DNA of 64,000 nucleotides, from NCBI GenBank assembly GCA_963737625.1, contig CAVTTK010000002.1, forward strand, positions 124,001-188,000, in the 5' to 3' direction. A model generated the notes under the pieces. The model was not told the DNA's origin. It worked only from the letters and a program-made list of their open reading frames with translations, and searched no databases. This DNA comes from Bog-756 sp963737625 (GTDB lineage Bacteria > Actinomycetota > Acidimicrobiia > Acidimicrobiales > RAAP-2). Below, piece after piece: positions 7,715 to 16,113 of this stretch (position 1 is the first letter of the stretch; each line of letters opens with the position of its first letter). The position numbers and the translations under genes were made by a program.

Positions 7715-9808
7715 GTGAACGGAACCCTCGGCCACACCGGCGTCCTGCTCGGCTTCTTTGCCGCGGTCGTCGGCGTGGTGGTGCTGGCCGTCGGCTTGGC
7801 CCGGGGCCGGGAGTCGACCATGCGCAGTGGACAGTTCTACGCGCCGATCGTGCTCCTCGGCGGACTCATCGGCGTGGTGGCGATGGAGCACGCGCTGATC
7901 ACCCACGACTTCTCCCTCGTCTACGTGGCCGAGAACAACAGTCGGTCGACCCCGTGGCTGTACTCCATCACCGGTCTGTGGTCGGCCCTGGCCGGATCCA
8001 TCCTGCTGTGGGGCGTGGTCCTGGGCGGCTACGGCACGGCCATGGTGTGGAGGTTCCGCCGCCGGTCGGGTGACGACCTGGTGGCGTGGGCCACGCTGGT
8101 GGTCTACGTGGTGGCCGCCTTCTTCTTCGCCTTGATGCTGGGTCCGGCCGACCCCTTCAAACACGTGGCCGGAGCGATCCCCACCAACGGCCCGGGACCG
8201 AACTCGCTGCTCCAGAACAACCCCCTGGTCCTGATCCACCCGCCCATGCTCTATCTCGGCCTCGTCGGCTTCACCTTGCCCTTCGCCTTCGCCATCGCCT
8301 CGTTGGTCACCGGTCGCCTCGACGAGGACTGGCAGGGCGAGACCCGTCGATGGACCCTGTTCGCCTGGGCCTTCCTGACCATGGGCATCCTGCTCGGGGC
8401 GTGGTGGTCGTACCAGGTCCTCGGATGGGGTGGATTCTGGGGCTGGGACCCGGTGGAGAACGCGGCCCTCCTGCCGTGGCTGGTGGGCACGGCCTACCTC
8501 CACTCGGTGATGGTCCAGCAGCGGCGGGGACTGCTGCGCATTTGGAACCTGTCATTGGTGGTGGCGGCCTTCAGTCTGACCATTCTCGGCACCTTTCTGA
8601 CCCGGTCCGGGGTCATCCAGTCGGTGCACTCGTTCTCGGAGTCCACCATCGGGCCCCTCCTGCTGGGCTTCTTCGGGGTGGTCCTGTTCACCGGCGTGGG
8701 ACTGATCGCCTGGAGGGGGGACCGACTCCACTCCTCGGGCGGCATCGACTCCCCCATGAGCCGGGAGGGCGCCTTCCTGGCCAACAACCTCCTGTTCGTG
8801 GGCTTCGCCTTCGTGGTGCTGCTGGGTACCGTCTTCCCCCTCCTCTACGAGGCCGTCAACCACGGCACCCAGGTCGGGGTGGGGGCCCCGTACTTCAACC
8901 GATTCTTCGTCCCCGTCGGGCTGGCCCTGCTCTTCCTCATGGCCGTGGCCCCGGCCCTCCCGTGGCGGAAGACCACCGCGGAGGTCATGCGCGGCCGTCT
9001 GGCCGTCCCGGCCGGGGTGGGTGTGGCGGTGATCGTGGGCTGCGTGCTGGCCGGAGTCCGCGGGGTGGAGCCGCTGATGGCCTTCGGACTCGGCGCCTTC
9101 GCCGCCGCCTCCGCCGGGCGCGCCCTGGTGCTTTCCGTGCGGGGGGCCTACCGCGGGGCGCGGTCCTCGGGAGCGTCGCCGACCCGATCCGCCCTCACCG
9201 GGTGGCGCGGCTTCGTGGGCCGGGCCAACGGGGGCATGGTGGTCCATATCGGTGTGGTGGTGGTGGCCATCGGCCTGGCCGCCGCCACGTCCTACCTCCA
9301 CCGGGGCCAGCTGCACCTGGCCCAGGGCCAGTCCGGCTCGTTCTCGGGCCACACCATCGAGTTCGTGGGCACCCGGGTGGTGACCTCGCCGTCGCACTCG
9401 TCCTACGAGGCCATCCTGCGCGTCGACGGCGGGGGACGGTTCTATCCCGCCGTGAGCCAGTTCGGCACCGGCTCCTCAACGGTGGGCACGCCGGCCATCG
9501 ACTCGAGCTGGAGCGATGACCTGTACCTGACCATCGCCACCAATCCCAAGGGGTCGGTGTGGGCCTTCGGGGTGGTCGAACAGCCCCTGGTGATGTGGCT
9601 GTGGGTCGGCGCCGGCGTCATCGGCTTCGGTTCCGTCCTCTCGGCCATACCGGGGCGCCGGCGGCGGCCCACCGACCCGGTGTCCGCCCCGGTGGTGGAC
9701 GTGGCCCCGCCGGTGTCGAGCGCCGACTCGCCCCCGCTGGCCGGTCCCGACGACCGGCCCGATGTGGAGGCCGACCCTCTGCCGGTGGGCGCCGGGGACC
9801 CGTCGTGA
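7715..9808 (+). CDS. ccmF: Cytochrome c heme lyase subunit CcmF
   Basis: 697 residues with about 14 membrane segments. The signature WGGFWGWDPVENAALLPWL near residue 232 is the heme-handling WWD domain, and the usual SQWHS-type and HxxP regions (LIHPPMLYLG near residue 170) are present. CcmF with CcmH forms the synthetase that attaches heme to the CxxCH motif of apocytochromes. The roughly 65-residue C-terminal tail after the last helix is Pro/Asp rich and looks disordered. GTG start at 7715 is 43 bases after ccmE; the next in-frame start candidates would cut the first helix. Confidence 0.93.
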   Translation: MNGTLGHTGVLLGFFAAVVGVVVLAVGLARGRESTMRSGQFYAPIVLLGGLIGVVAMEHALITHDFSLVYVAENNSRSTPWLYSITGLWSALAGSILLWGVVLGGYGTAMVWRFRRRSGDDLVAWATLVVYVVAAFFFALMLGPADPFKHVAGAIPTNGPGPNSLLQNNPLVLIHPPMLYLGLVGFTLPFAFAIASLVTGRLDEDWQGETRRWTLFAWAFLTMGILLGAWWSYQVLGWGGFWGWDPVENAALLPWLVGTAYLHSVMVQQRRGLLRIWNLSLVVAAFSLTILGTFLTRSGVIQSVHSFSESTIGPLLLGFFGVVLFTGVGLIAWRGDRLHSSGGIDSPMSREGAFLANNLLFVGFAFVVLLGTVFPLLYEAVNHGTQVGVGAPYFNRFFVPVGLALLFLMAVAPALPWRKTTAEVMRGRLAVPAGVGVAVIVGCVLAGVRGVEPLMAFGLGAFAAASAGRALVLSVRGAYRGARSSGASPTRSALTGWRGFVGRANGGMVVHIGVVVVAIGLAAATSYLHRGQLHLAQGQSGSFSGHTIEFVGTRVVTSPSHSSYEAILRVDGGGRFYPAVSQFGTGSSTVGTPAIDSSWSDDLYLTIATNPKGSVWAFGVVEQPLVMWLWVGAGVIGFGSVLSAIPGRRRRPTDPVSAPVVDVAPPVSSADSPPLAGPDDRPDVEADPLPVGAGDPS

Positions 9809-9827
9809 GCCGGTGGAGCCCGACGTC

Positions 9828-10451
9828 ATGAGCATGGATATCGAAACCCCGGCGGATGCTGCGCCCGCCGCTTCTCCCGAGCTGCCCGATCGGCCACGGG
9901 CCCGAGGGCGTCACACGGCGCGCTGGGTGGGTGTGGCGGTGCTGGTCGTGGCGGCCGGGCTCATTGCCGTCCTGGCCACCCGGCCGTCGGCCACCACCGT
10001 CGAGGCCCAGAGCCCCCTGGTGGGCACGATGGCGCCGCCCGTGGGCGGGGTGACCGTCCAGGGCTCGCCGTTCCGGCTGCCCCGGGCGCCCGGCCACTAT
10101 GTGGTGCTCAACTTCTTCGCCAGCTGGTGCGTGCCCTGCCAGCTGGAGGGTCCCGAGCTGGTGTCCTTCCAGTTCCAGCACCAGGCGAGCGGATCGCCCT
10201 CCGTGGTGAGCGTGGTCTTCCAGGACACCACGAGCAGCGCCCTGGCCTATCAGCGCAAGATCGGCGTCACCTGGCCCACCATGGCCGACCCGAACAACAG
10301 CATCGCCCTGGCCTACGGAGTCCGTGAGGACCCGACCTCGTTCCTCATCGCCCCCGACGGCCGGGTGGTGGCCTCGATCGTCGGGGGTGTGACGGCCAAG
10401 GGCCTCGACGCCCTCGTGGCCCGGTCCGAGGCCCGCGGGTACGGGGCGTGA
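9828..10451 (+). CDS. Membrane-anchored thioredoxin-like protein, CcmG/ResA-type
   Basis: 207 residues. A short cytoplasmic N-terminus, one membrane anchor (about residues 35-55), then a TlpA/ResA-like domain with active site NFFASWCVPCQLEGPEL near residue 100 and the cis-proline region DPTSFLIAPDGRVV. The protein probably keeps apocytochrome cysteines reduced on the outer face, fed with electrons by CcdA. Placement between ccmF and ccmH matches ccmG/dsbE. ATG at 9828 is chosen because it follows the ccmF stop by 19 bases; an upstream in-frame open stretch overlaps ccmF and looks spurious. Confidence 0.88.
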   Translation: MSMDIETPADAAPAASPELPDRPRARGRHTARWVGVAVLVVAAGLIAVLATRPSATTVEAQSPLVGTMAPPVGGVTVQGSPFRLPRAPGHYVVLNFFASWCVPCQLEGPELVSFQFQHQASGSPSVVSVVFQDTTSSALAYQRKIGVTWPTMADPNNSIALAYGVREDPTSFLIAPDGRVVASIVGGVTAKGLDALVARSEARGYGA

Positions 10452-11794
10452 CCCGGCGGCGCTTCCCGCTGTGGAGCGCGCTCGGTGTCGTGCTGGTCGT
10501 GGCCCTCGTCGTGGGCAGTGGTGTCCTCACCTCGTCGACGCCCACGCCGGCCCAGCGAGCGCTGTCCATCGAGTCCGTGGTGCGGTGTCCCACCTGCGAG
10601 GACCTCTCCGTGGCCCAGTCCACCGCCCCGACGGCGGTGGCCGTGCGGGGGGCGATCACCCAACTCATCGCCGAGGGTCGCACCGATCGGCAGATCCAGG
10701 AGTACCTGATCACCCGCTACGGGTCGTCGATCGTGCTCGACCCGCCGGCCAGCGGCTGGTCCTTGCTGGTCTGGCTTCTGCCCCTCCTGGTCGGCGTGGT
10801 GGCCGCCACCGCCCTGGTGACCGTGCTCGTCCGGCGCCGTCGCCTCTCGACGGGGGAGCCCGGTGACGCCCCCGGACTGGGCAGGGGAGGAGGCGGGGGG
10901 ATGTCCCCAGAGGCCGTCGAGGAGCGGCGCGACTTCCTCACCCGGTCGCTGGCCGACGCCGACGCCGAGTACCTGGCGGGTGACCTCTCGGACCAGGACT
11001 ATCTGGCGCTGCGCCAGCGGGACATGCTCCGCCTGGCGGCCTTGCCCGAGCCGACGGGGGGTGATGGCGCGGTCCGCGCCCTCCCCTCGTCCGGGCGTGC
11101 CCGTGGCTCTGACCCGGCGGCGCTGGCCGGTGCGGGACCGGCCACGTCCGGTGTCTCCCTGGCCGTCGACCAGCGCGAGATCGAGGGGTCTGACCTTGAC
11201 GCCTCGGCCGACAGCGGGCCCCGGCCACCGGCCCGGGGCAGACGGAGCTGGTGGTTCCTCGGCGGCGCGGTGGTCGCCTTCGGTGCCGCCCTTGTCCTGG
11301 CCGTGAGCCTGTTCGCCACCAGCCGTCAGCCGGGCCAGTCCATCACCGGCACCTTCGCCCAGACCCAACAGCAGCAGATCGAAGAGACCTTGGGCCAGGC
11401 GGCCACCGACGAGAACCAGGGCCAGGCGGGCCAGGCCGCCCAGCTCTACCAGTCGGTGCTCGACCATCACCCGGACAACGAAGTGGCCCTGGCTCAGCTG
11501 GGATGGCTCGAATACCAGACCGGAGTGCACGGGAGCAGCACCCAGCTGATCGCCGACGCCCGGGCCAAGCTGGGGCGAGCCGTCAAACTCGCTCCGGGCG
11601 ACTACGCCGCCCACCTGTACCTCGGGACCGTGCTGCTGCAGCGGGACGACGATCCCCGAGGAGCGGTGGACCAGTACCGTCGCTTCCTGGCCGACAGCCC
11701 TCCGGCGGCGCTGGTGGTACAGGCGTCGCCGGAGATCCGGGCGGCCTTCACGGGCGCCGGGCTCGCCGCCCCCTCGGGACTGTCGGGAGCCTGA
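10448..11794 (+). CDS. ccmH: CcmH domain fused to TPR (CcmI/CycH-like) domain
   Basis: 448 residues. A signal-anchor (about residues 8-28) precedes a CcmH domain with the thiol motif VVRCPTCEDLSVAQS near residue 45 and the EYLITRYGSSI helix. A second membrane helix (about 100-125) leads to an acidic linker, a third helix near residue 265 and TPR-like helices (QAAQLYQSVLDHHPDNEVALAQLGWLEY) to the end. CcmH reduces or holds apocytochrome; the TPR part resembles CcmI, which delivers apocytochrome C-termini. Fusion of the two in one chain is also known in other bacteria. GTG overlaps the previous stop by four bases. Last gene of the cluster; the next gene converges 18 bases away. Confidence 0.88.
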   Translation: MTRRRFPLWSALGVVLVVALVVGSGVLTSSTPTPAQRALSIESVVRCPTCEDLSVAQSTAPTAVAVRGAITQLIAEGRTDRQIQEYLITRYGSSIVLDPPASGWSLLVWLLPLLVGVVAATALVTVLVRRRRLSTGEPGDAPGLGRGGGGGMSPEAVEERRDFLTRSLADADAEYLAGDLSDQDYLALRQRDMLRLAALPEPTGGDGAVRALPSSGRARGSDPAALAGAGPATSGVSLAVDQREIEGSDLDASADSGPRPPARGRRSWWFLGGAVVAFGAALVLAVSLFATSRQPGQSITGTFAQTQQQQIEETLGQAATDENQGQAGQAAQLYQSVLDHHPDNEVALAQLGWLEYQTGVHGSSTQLIADARAKLGRAVKLAPGDYAAHLYLGTVLLQRDDDPRGAVDQYRRFLADSPPAALVVQASPEIRAAFTGAGLAAPSGLSGA

Positions 11795-11812
11795 GCCGGC
11801 GCGGCGGAAGGG

Positions 11813-12643
11813 TCAGTTGTCCTCCCACCCCGTCGACGGGTGTGCGGCCAGGGCCGCGCCCAGCTGGTCGGCCAGGGCCACGGCCACCACGCACCGCTCG
11901 TGGGAGATGGGCTGGGCCGGGGTGGGGGTCAGGAGGAACACCCCGAGCACCGCGCCTCCACCGCGGACCGGCAGTTCGACCTGGGTGGTCGGGAGCCCGG
12001 CGGACGAGGTCGGCCACTGCAGGGGATTGAGCCGGACGGTTCCGTCGGTCTGGATCCATGCCCCCTTCCGCGACGGCTGGCGTCGGACGAAGCGGCAGTC
12101 CTGCAGGGCCAGGAGATCGGTGAGCTGGGCGGCCACGCTGATCATGACGTACTCCGGATCCTCCCCCTCCACGATCTGCTCGGCCACCCCGCGGATGCGG
12201 TCCAGGCCGTGTCGCCCTTCGGCCGCCGCCCGTCGGTAGGCGTGGCCGCGGGCGGCCAGCTCGCCCACCAACAGCCCCACCAGTACGAACAGCAGCTCGG
12301 TGGTGAGGTCGGACTGGTGGTTGATCCGGAGCGACTGGTAGGGGCGGGTGAGGAAGAAGTCGAAGGCCAGGGCGGAGACCAGCGCGGCCAGGGCGGCCGC
12401 CCCCCGGTTGCCCGATGAGGCCACGCCCACGGTGACCACGATGAGGATGAGGGCGTCGTCGGCCACACTCAGATGTCCCCGGCCGGAGATCAGGATGAGG
12501 GCGGTGGCCACCGGGGCGACCACGGCCGCCGTCCAGATCAGCCAACGTTGGGAGGCCAGGGCGACCGCCGCACGGCCCAGCCGGGCCCGCAGGGTGCCCG
12601 ACGGCGAGGGCGGGGAGGGTGCGTTGGGGCCGTCAGAGGGCAT
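11813..12643 (-). CDS. DUF4118 (KdpD-like) membrane protein with GAF-like domain, no kinase
   Basis: 276 residues. After about 30 residues come four close membrane helices ending in AFDFFLTRPYQSLRI, the hallmark of the DUF4118 module of the potassium sensor KdpD. A helical linker (VGELAARGHAYRRAAAEG) leads to a GAF-like domain to the C-terminus. No histidine-kinase H-box or ATP-binding domain follows, so it cannot phosphorylate by itself. Its ATG lies 11 bases inside the 3' end of the upstream permease gene, so the two are co-translated. Given the KdpD relation and a KimA-like partner it may sense or modulate potassium or turgor; this is inference. Confidence 0.8.
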   Translation of the reverse strand: MPSDGPNAPSPPSPSGTLRARLGRAAVALASQRWLIWTAAVVAPVATALILISGRGHLSVADDALILIVVTVGVASSGNRGAAALAALVSALAFDFFLTRPYQSLRINHQSDLTTELLFVLVGLLVGELAARGHAYRRAAAEGRHGLDRIRGVAEQIVEGEDPEYVMISVAAQLTDLLALQDCRFVRRQPSRKGAWIQTDGTVRLNPLQWPTSSAGLPTTQVELPVRGGGAVLGVFLLTPTPAQPISHERCVVAVALADQLGAALAAHPSTGWEDN

Positions 12644-15056
12644 CGGAGGGCTCGGTGCTGGACAGCAGCTCGTAGGTGGGGTTGATGATGGCCAGCCGGT
12701 TGTGGTGCTTGCCCACCATCCCCTCGGCGATCAGGAGCGAGCCGCTCCGGATGCCGCTGATCGACCGGCGCCCCAGGAACACCAGGGTGAGCGCATGTCC
12801 ACTGGCGTCCACCAGGACGCACTCCAGGCTCTGGGCCTGGGCCCACGGCTGGACCCGCAGCGTCTTGACCCGCCCGGCGATGCGGGCCCGGGTCCGCCAG
12901 GTGAGTTCGGAGATCGGCATCGATCCGGCCACGGCGGGGATACCCGCCCCGGGGTCGGGCTTTCCCGGGTGGGATGCCGTCTGGGTCCCCTCGGTCGACC
13001 GGTGCCCCCTACCCCTCCTGGTCCGGTGGGCCGGCTCGGCCACCAGCTCGGCGGACATCTGCTGCTCGATGCCCGGCGCCACCAGGAAGGGCACGATGGT
13101 GGCGTTCACGTGGGAGAGCTGGCTCACCACCTCCACGATCTGGTCGGCCGTCTGGTCGTGCAGGATCCGGCGCCACGCCTTCCCGTACGACCGACGGGGC
13201 AACAGGATGCTCACCTCCGTCTCGCCGTCGGCCAGCTCCGCCGCCAACTCCAGCGACGCCCGGGTGAGCCGGCGGTCCGGACAGTCGATGATGTCGAGGG
13301 GGAGCCGCGACAGGCCGAGGCTCTGCCACCGCTCGATCAGCACCTCGGCCCGGGGGTGGTCGATGTTGAAGTGGACGGCCCGCAGGTCGTCCGGGGTGAG
13401 GCTCCGGGCGTACTGGATGGCCCGGGCCGTGGCCAGGTCGATCCGGTCGATGAGGATGACCACCACATTGCGGCGGAGGATCCTGGCCTCGCAGGCCTGA
13501 ATGGCCGCCCCCTCCTCCAGGACGACGTCCTCGGACCGGTACTCCCGATTGGTCCGGACCAGCCCGTAGACGATGAGGGGCATGACCACCACCACCACCC
13601 ACCCCCCCTGGGTGAACTCGGCCATGGCGAAGACCACGACGATGACCGCGCAGACCACGGCGGCGGTGGCGTTGACGGCCACGCTCTTGCGCCAGTGTTC
13701 GTCCCGGTGACTCAGGTGGTGTTTCACCATGCCGGCCCCGGCCATGGTGAAGCCGGTGAACACCCCGATGGCGTACATCGGGATGAGGGCCGAGACGCGG
13801 GCCCCGGTGACCAGCAGCAGCACGATGGACGCCGTGGCCAACAGGATGATCCCGTTGGAGAAGACCAGTCGGTGGCCCCGGACGGTGAGCATCCGGGGGA
13901 GGAACGAGTCCTCGGCCACGAAGCTGACCAGGAAGGGGAAGCCGGTGAAGCTGGTGTTGGCGGCCAGGATGAGGATCAGGGCGGTGGCCGTCTGCAGCAT
14001 GTAGAAGAGGACCTGGCCGAAGGCGCTGGTGCCGTAGACGAGCCTGCCGATCTCCGACACCACGGTGGGGGTGCCCGACACGAACGGGATGGTGTGGGTG
14101 AGGGCGGCCAGCACCGAAACCCCGAGGAACATCACCCCGAGGATGGTGCTCATGAGGACCAGCGTGGTGCGGGCGTTGCGGGCCTGCGGCACCCGGAAGA
14201 TGCTCACGCCGTTGGAGATGGCCTCGGTCCCGGTCATGGCCGAGCTTCCCTGGGCGAAGGCCCGGAGCAGGAAGAAGGCGGAGATCCCGAGGATCAGACC
14301 GCCACTGGCGTGGCCCAACGGCATGGTCCCGTCTCCCTCGGGGGCGTGGGGCAGGCCGCTGGTGGCCTCCTTCACCAGTCCGGCCACGATCAGCAGCGCC
14401 ATGTTGGCGATGAAGAAGTAGGTGGGGACGGCGAACACCCTCCCGGCCTCGCGGATGCCCCGCAGGTTGCCGTAGGCCAGGAGCAGGACGAAGGCGATGG
14501 ACAGGGGGACGGCGTCGTGGGCCAGGGCGGGGACGGCCGAGATGATGGCGTCGGACCCGGCCGCCACCGACACGGCCACGGTGATGGTGTAGCTGATCAG
14601 GAGGGCGGCCCCGGCGATCTGGGCGATGTTGGGCCCGAAGTTGTCCCGGCTCACCACATACGATCCACCGGCTTTGGGGTAGGAGCGCACCACGTCGCGG
14701 TAGCAGATGGTCACCACGGCCAGCACGCCCAGGATGACCGCGGTCAACGGCGTGACCAAGGAGAAGGCGGCCAGCCCCCCGATGGGGATGAGCACCCGGA
14801 TCATCTGCTCGCTGGCGTAGGCCGAGGACGACATCACGTCGGACGACAGCACGGCCAGGGCCGTCGGCTTGCCCAGGCGCTGGCCGGCCAGTTCGTCGCT
14901 CACCAGGGGTGGCCCGAGCAGTCGCCGCTTGACCCGGTAGCGGAAGCTCTCGGGCAGGCTGGCCACGGCCGTGGTGTCGGTCCGGTCCGGGCGCCGGGTG
15001 AGGTCGTGTTGCGGCCGCTTCGGGATCCCCGTGGTGGTGGTCTCGGCTTCCGGCAT
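12633..15056 (-). CDS. APC-superfamily (KimA/KUP-like) permease with UspA-like and OB-fold domains
   Basis: 807 residues. Residues about 50-490 hold some 12 membrane helices with SSSAYASEQM and GGSYVVSRDNFGPN motifs, similar to the potassium transporter KimA and to mycobacterial Rv2690c. Residues about 510-655 form a soluble UspA-like domain (VVVILIDRIDLATARAIQYA). A disordered linker is followed by about 90 residues with an OB-fold pattern (ARIAGRVKTLRV ... HALTLVFLGRRSI). Separate APC-permease and OB-fold genes occur close together in other actinobacteria, so the fusion fits. The ATG at 15056 is chosen over TTG at 15062 because TAGACC lies six bases upstream. Substrate not proven. Confidence 0.83.
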   Translation of the reverse strand: MPEAETTTTGIPKRPQHDLTRRPDRTDTTAVASLPESFRYRVKRRLLGPPLVSDELAGQRLGKPTALAVLSSDVMSSSAYASEQMIRVLIPIGGLAAFSLVTPLTAVILGVLAVVTICYRDVVRSYPKAGGSYVVSRDNFGPNIAQIAGAALLISYTITVAVSVAAGSDAIISAVPALAHDAVPLSIAFVLLLAYGNLRGIREAGRVFAVPTYFFIANMALLIVAGLVKEATSGLPHAPEGDGTMPLGHASGGLILGISAFFLLRAFAQGSSAMTGTEAISNGVSIFRVPQARNARTTLVLMSTILGVMFLGVSVLAALTHTIPFVSGTPTVVSEIGRLVYGTSAFGQVLFYMLQTATALILILAANTSFTGFPFLVSFVAEDSFLPRMLTVRGHRLVFSNGIILLATASIVLLLVTGARVSALIPMYAIGVFTGFTMAGAGMVKHHLSHRDEHWRKSVAVNATAAVVCAVIVVVFAMAEFTQGGWVVVVVMPLIVYGLVRTNREYRSEDVVLEEGAAIQACEARILRRNVVVILIDRIDLATARAIQYARSLTPDDLRAVHFNIDHPRAEVLIERWQSLGLSRLPLDIIDCPDRRLTRASLELAAELADGETEVSILLPRRSYGKAWRRILHDQTADQIVEVVSQLSHVNATIVPFLVAPGIEQQMSAELVAEPAHRTRRGRGHRSTEGTQTASHPGKPDPGAGIPAVAGSMPISELTWRTRARIAGRVKTLRVQPWAQAQSLECVLVDASGHALTLVFLGRRSISGIRSGSLLIAEGMVGKHHNRLAIINPTYELLSSTEPSDAL

Positions 15057-15062
15057 GCCCAA

Positions 15063-15068
15063 GGTCTA
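15063..15068 (-). promoter_or_regulatory. -10-like box of leaderless KimA-like permease gene
   Basis: TAGACC on the minus strand, six bases before the ATG at 15056. The last base departs from TANNNT, so this is weaker than the other boxes, but spacing matches and no ribosome binding site is present. Confidence 0.35.
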
Positions 15069-15108
15069 TCCCCTCGGGGCCCGGTGGGCCAGAGGGCCCG
15101 GCCGGCGG

Positions 15109-16080
15109 TCAGGGTGCGAGAACGGCCTTGCCGCCGATGGTCCTGTCGATGAGGCCGGTCATCACTGCGGCCGCCTCCTCCAGGGGGAAGCTGGCCGGCT
15201 CGACGGGGTGCAGTTGGCCGGCACCGACCATGGCCATGAGCCGGGCGATCAGGTCGCGGTTGCCCAAGGGGTCCGTGAACGTCCAGCCGCCCCAGTCCAC
15301 TCCCACCAGGGTGCGGTTGTTGAGCAGCACCTGGTTGAGGGGGACCGAGGCGATGGGGCCCGAGGCGAAGCCGATGACGCAGAACCGGCCCAGATGCCGG
15401 GTGGCCCGGAGGGCCGGCTCGCTGTGGCGACCCCCCACGGGATCGACCACGACGTCCACGCCGCCCCCGGACAACTCCCGGGCCCTGGCCTTCAGATCCT
15501 CCTCCTCGTAGGCGATGGTGGCCTCGGCCCCCATGGACCGGGCCGCCTCCAGCTTGTCCGGGGTCGATGCGGCGGCGATGACCCGTCCGCCGAGGGCGGT
15601 GGCCACGTCGATGGCGGCCAGACCCACTCCACCCCCGGCCCCGAGGACCAGGACCCACTCGCCCGGGGCCAGAGCGGTCCGGCAGGTGAGGGTGAACAGC
15701 ATGGTGGCGTAGCTCTGGATGAGTGACGCCCCCCGGGCGAAGTCCAGGTTTCCGGGCATGCGTACCAACGAGAGGGCCGGCACGACCGCCTGGTCGGCGA
15801 ACCCGCCGAACCCCACGAAGGCGATGACCCGGTCACCGACGGAGACCCCGGTCACCCCGGGGCCGACGGCGGACACCTGGCCGGCGATCTCGCTGCCCGG
15901 CACGAACGGGGTGTCCGGCTTGATCTGATAGCGACCCTGACAGATGAGCCCGTCCACGAAGTTGACCCCGGCGGCACGGACGTCCACCACGACCTGACCC
16001 TCGCCGGGCGTCGGCCCCCTCTGCTCCTCGGTGACCAAGGTCTCGAGGGGGCCCAGTCCGTGGCACACGACGGCGCGCAT
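15109..16080 (-). CDS. NADPH:quinone oxidoreductase-like zinc-independent MDR enzyme
   Basis: 323 residues, the length of the QOR branch of medium-chain dehydrogenases. The N-terminal GroES-like domain has DVRAAGVNFVDGLICQG, where zinc-dependent relatives would keep the catalytic Cys/His; the nucleotide-binding motif is VLVLGAGGGVGLAAID near residue 150. Likely reduces quinones or enones with NADPH; substrate is unknown. The ATG at 16080 follows a TAGGTT box by eight bases. It stands alone between the permease pair and the desulfurase homologue, all on the minus strand. Confidence 0.87.
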   Translation of the reverse strand: MRAVVCHGLGPLETLVTEEQRGPTPGEGQVVVDVRAAGVNFVDGLICQGRYQIKPDTPFVPGSEIAGQVSAVGPGVTGVSVGDRVIAFVGFGGFADQAVVPALSLVRMPGNLDFARGASLIQSYATMLFTLTCRTALAPGEWVLVLGAGGGVGLAAIDVATALGGRVIAAASTPDKLEAARSMGAEATIAYEEEDLKARARELSGGGVDVVVDPVGGRHSEPALRATRHLGRFCVIGFASGPIASVPLNQVLLNNRTLVGVDWGGWTFTDPLGNRDLIARLMAMVGAGQLHPVEPASFPLEEAAAVMTGLIDRTIGGKAVLAP

Positions 16081-16088
16081 GGCACCAG

Positions 16089-16094
16089 AACCTA
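16089..16094 (-). promoter_or_regulatory. -10 box of quinone oxidoreductase gene
   Basis: TAGGTT on the minus strand, eight bases before the ATG at 16080, giving a leader of zero to two bases. Confidence 0.4.
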
Positions 16095-16113
16095 CCCTCC
16101 CTCCGGCCCGCCC

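Noticed and set aside
12348..15152. 934-codon plus-strand open frame opposite the KimA-like gene
   Set aside because: Composition is Gly/His/Asp/Gln-rich without any domain; the minus-strand gene has clear membrane helices and motifs. A mirror effect of high GC at third positions.
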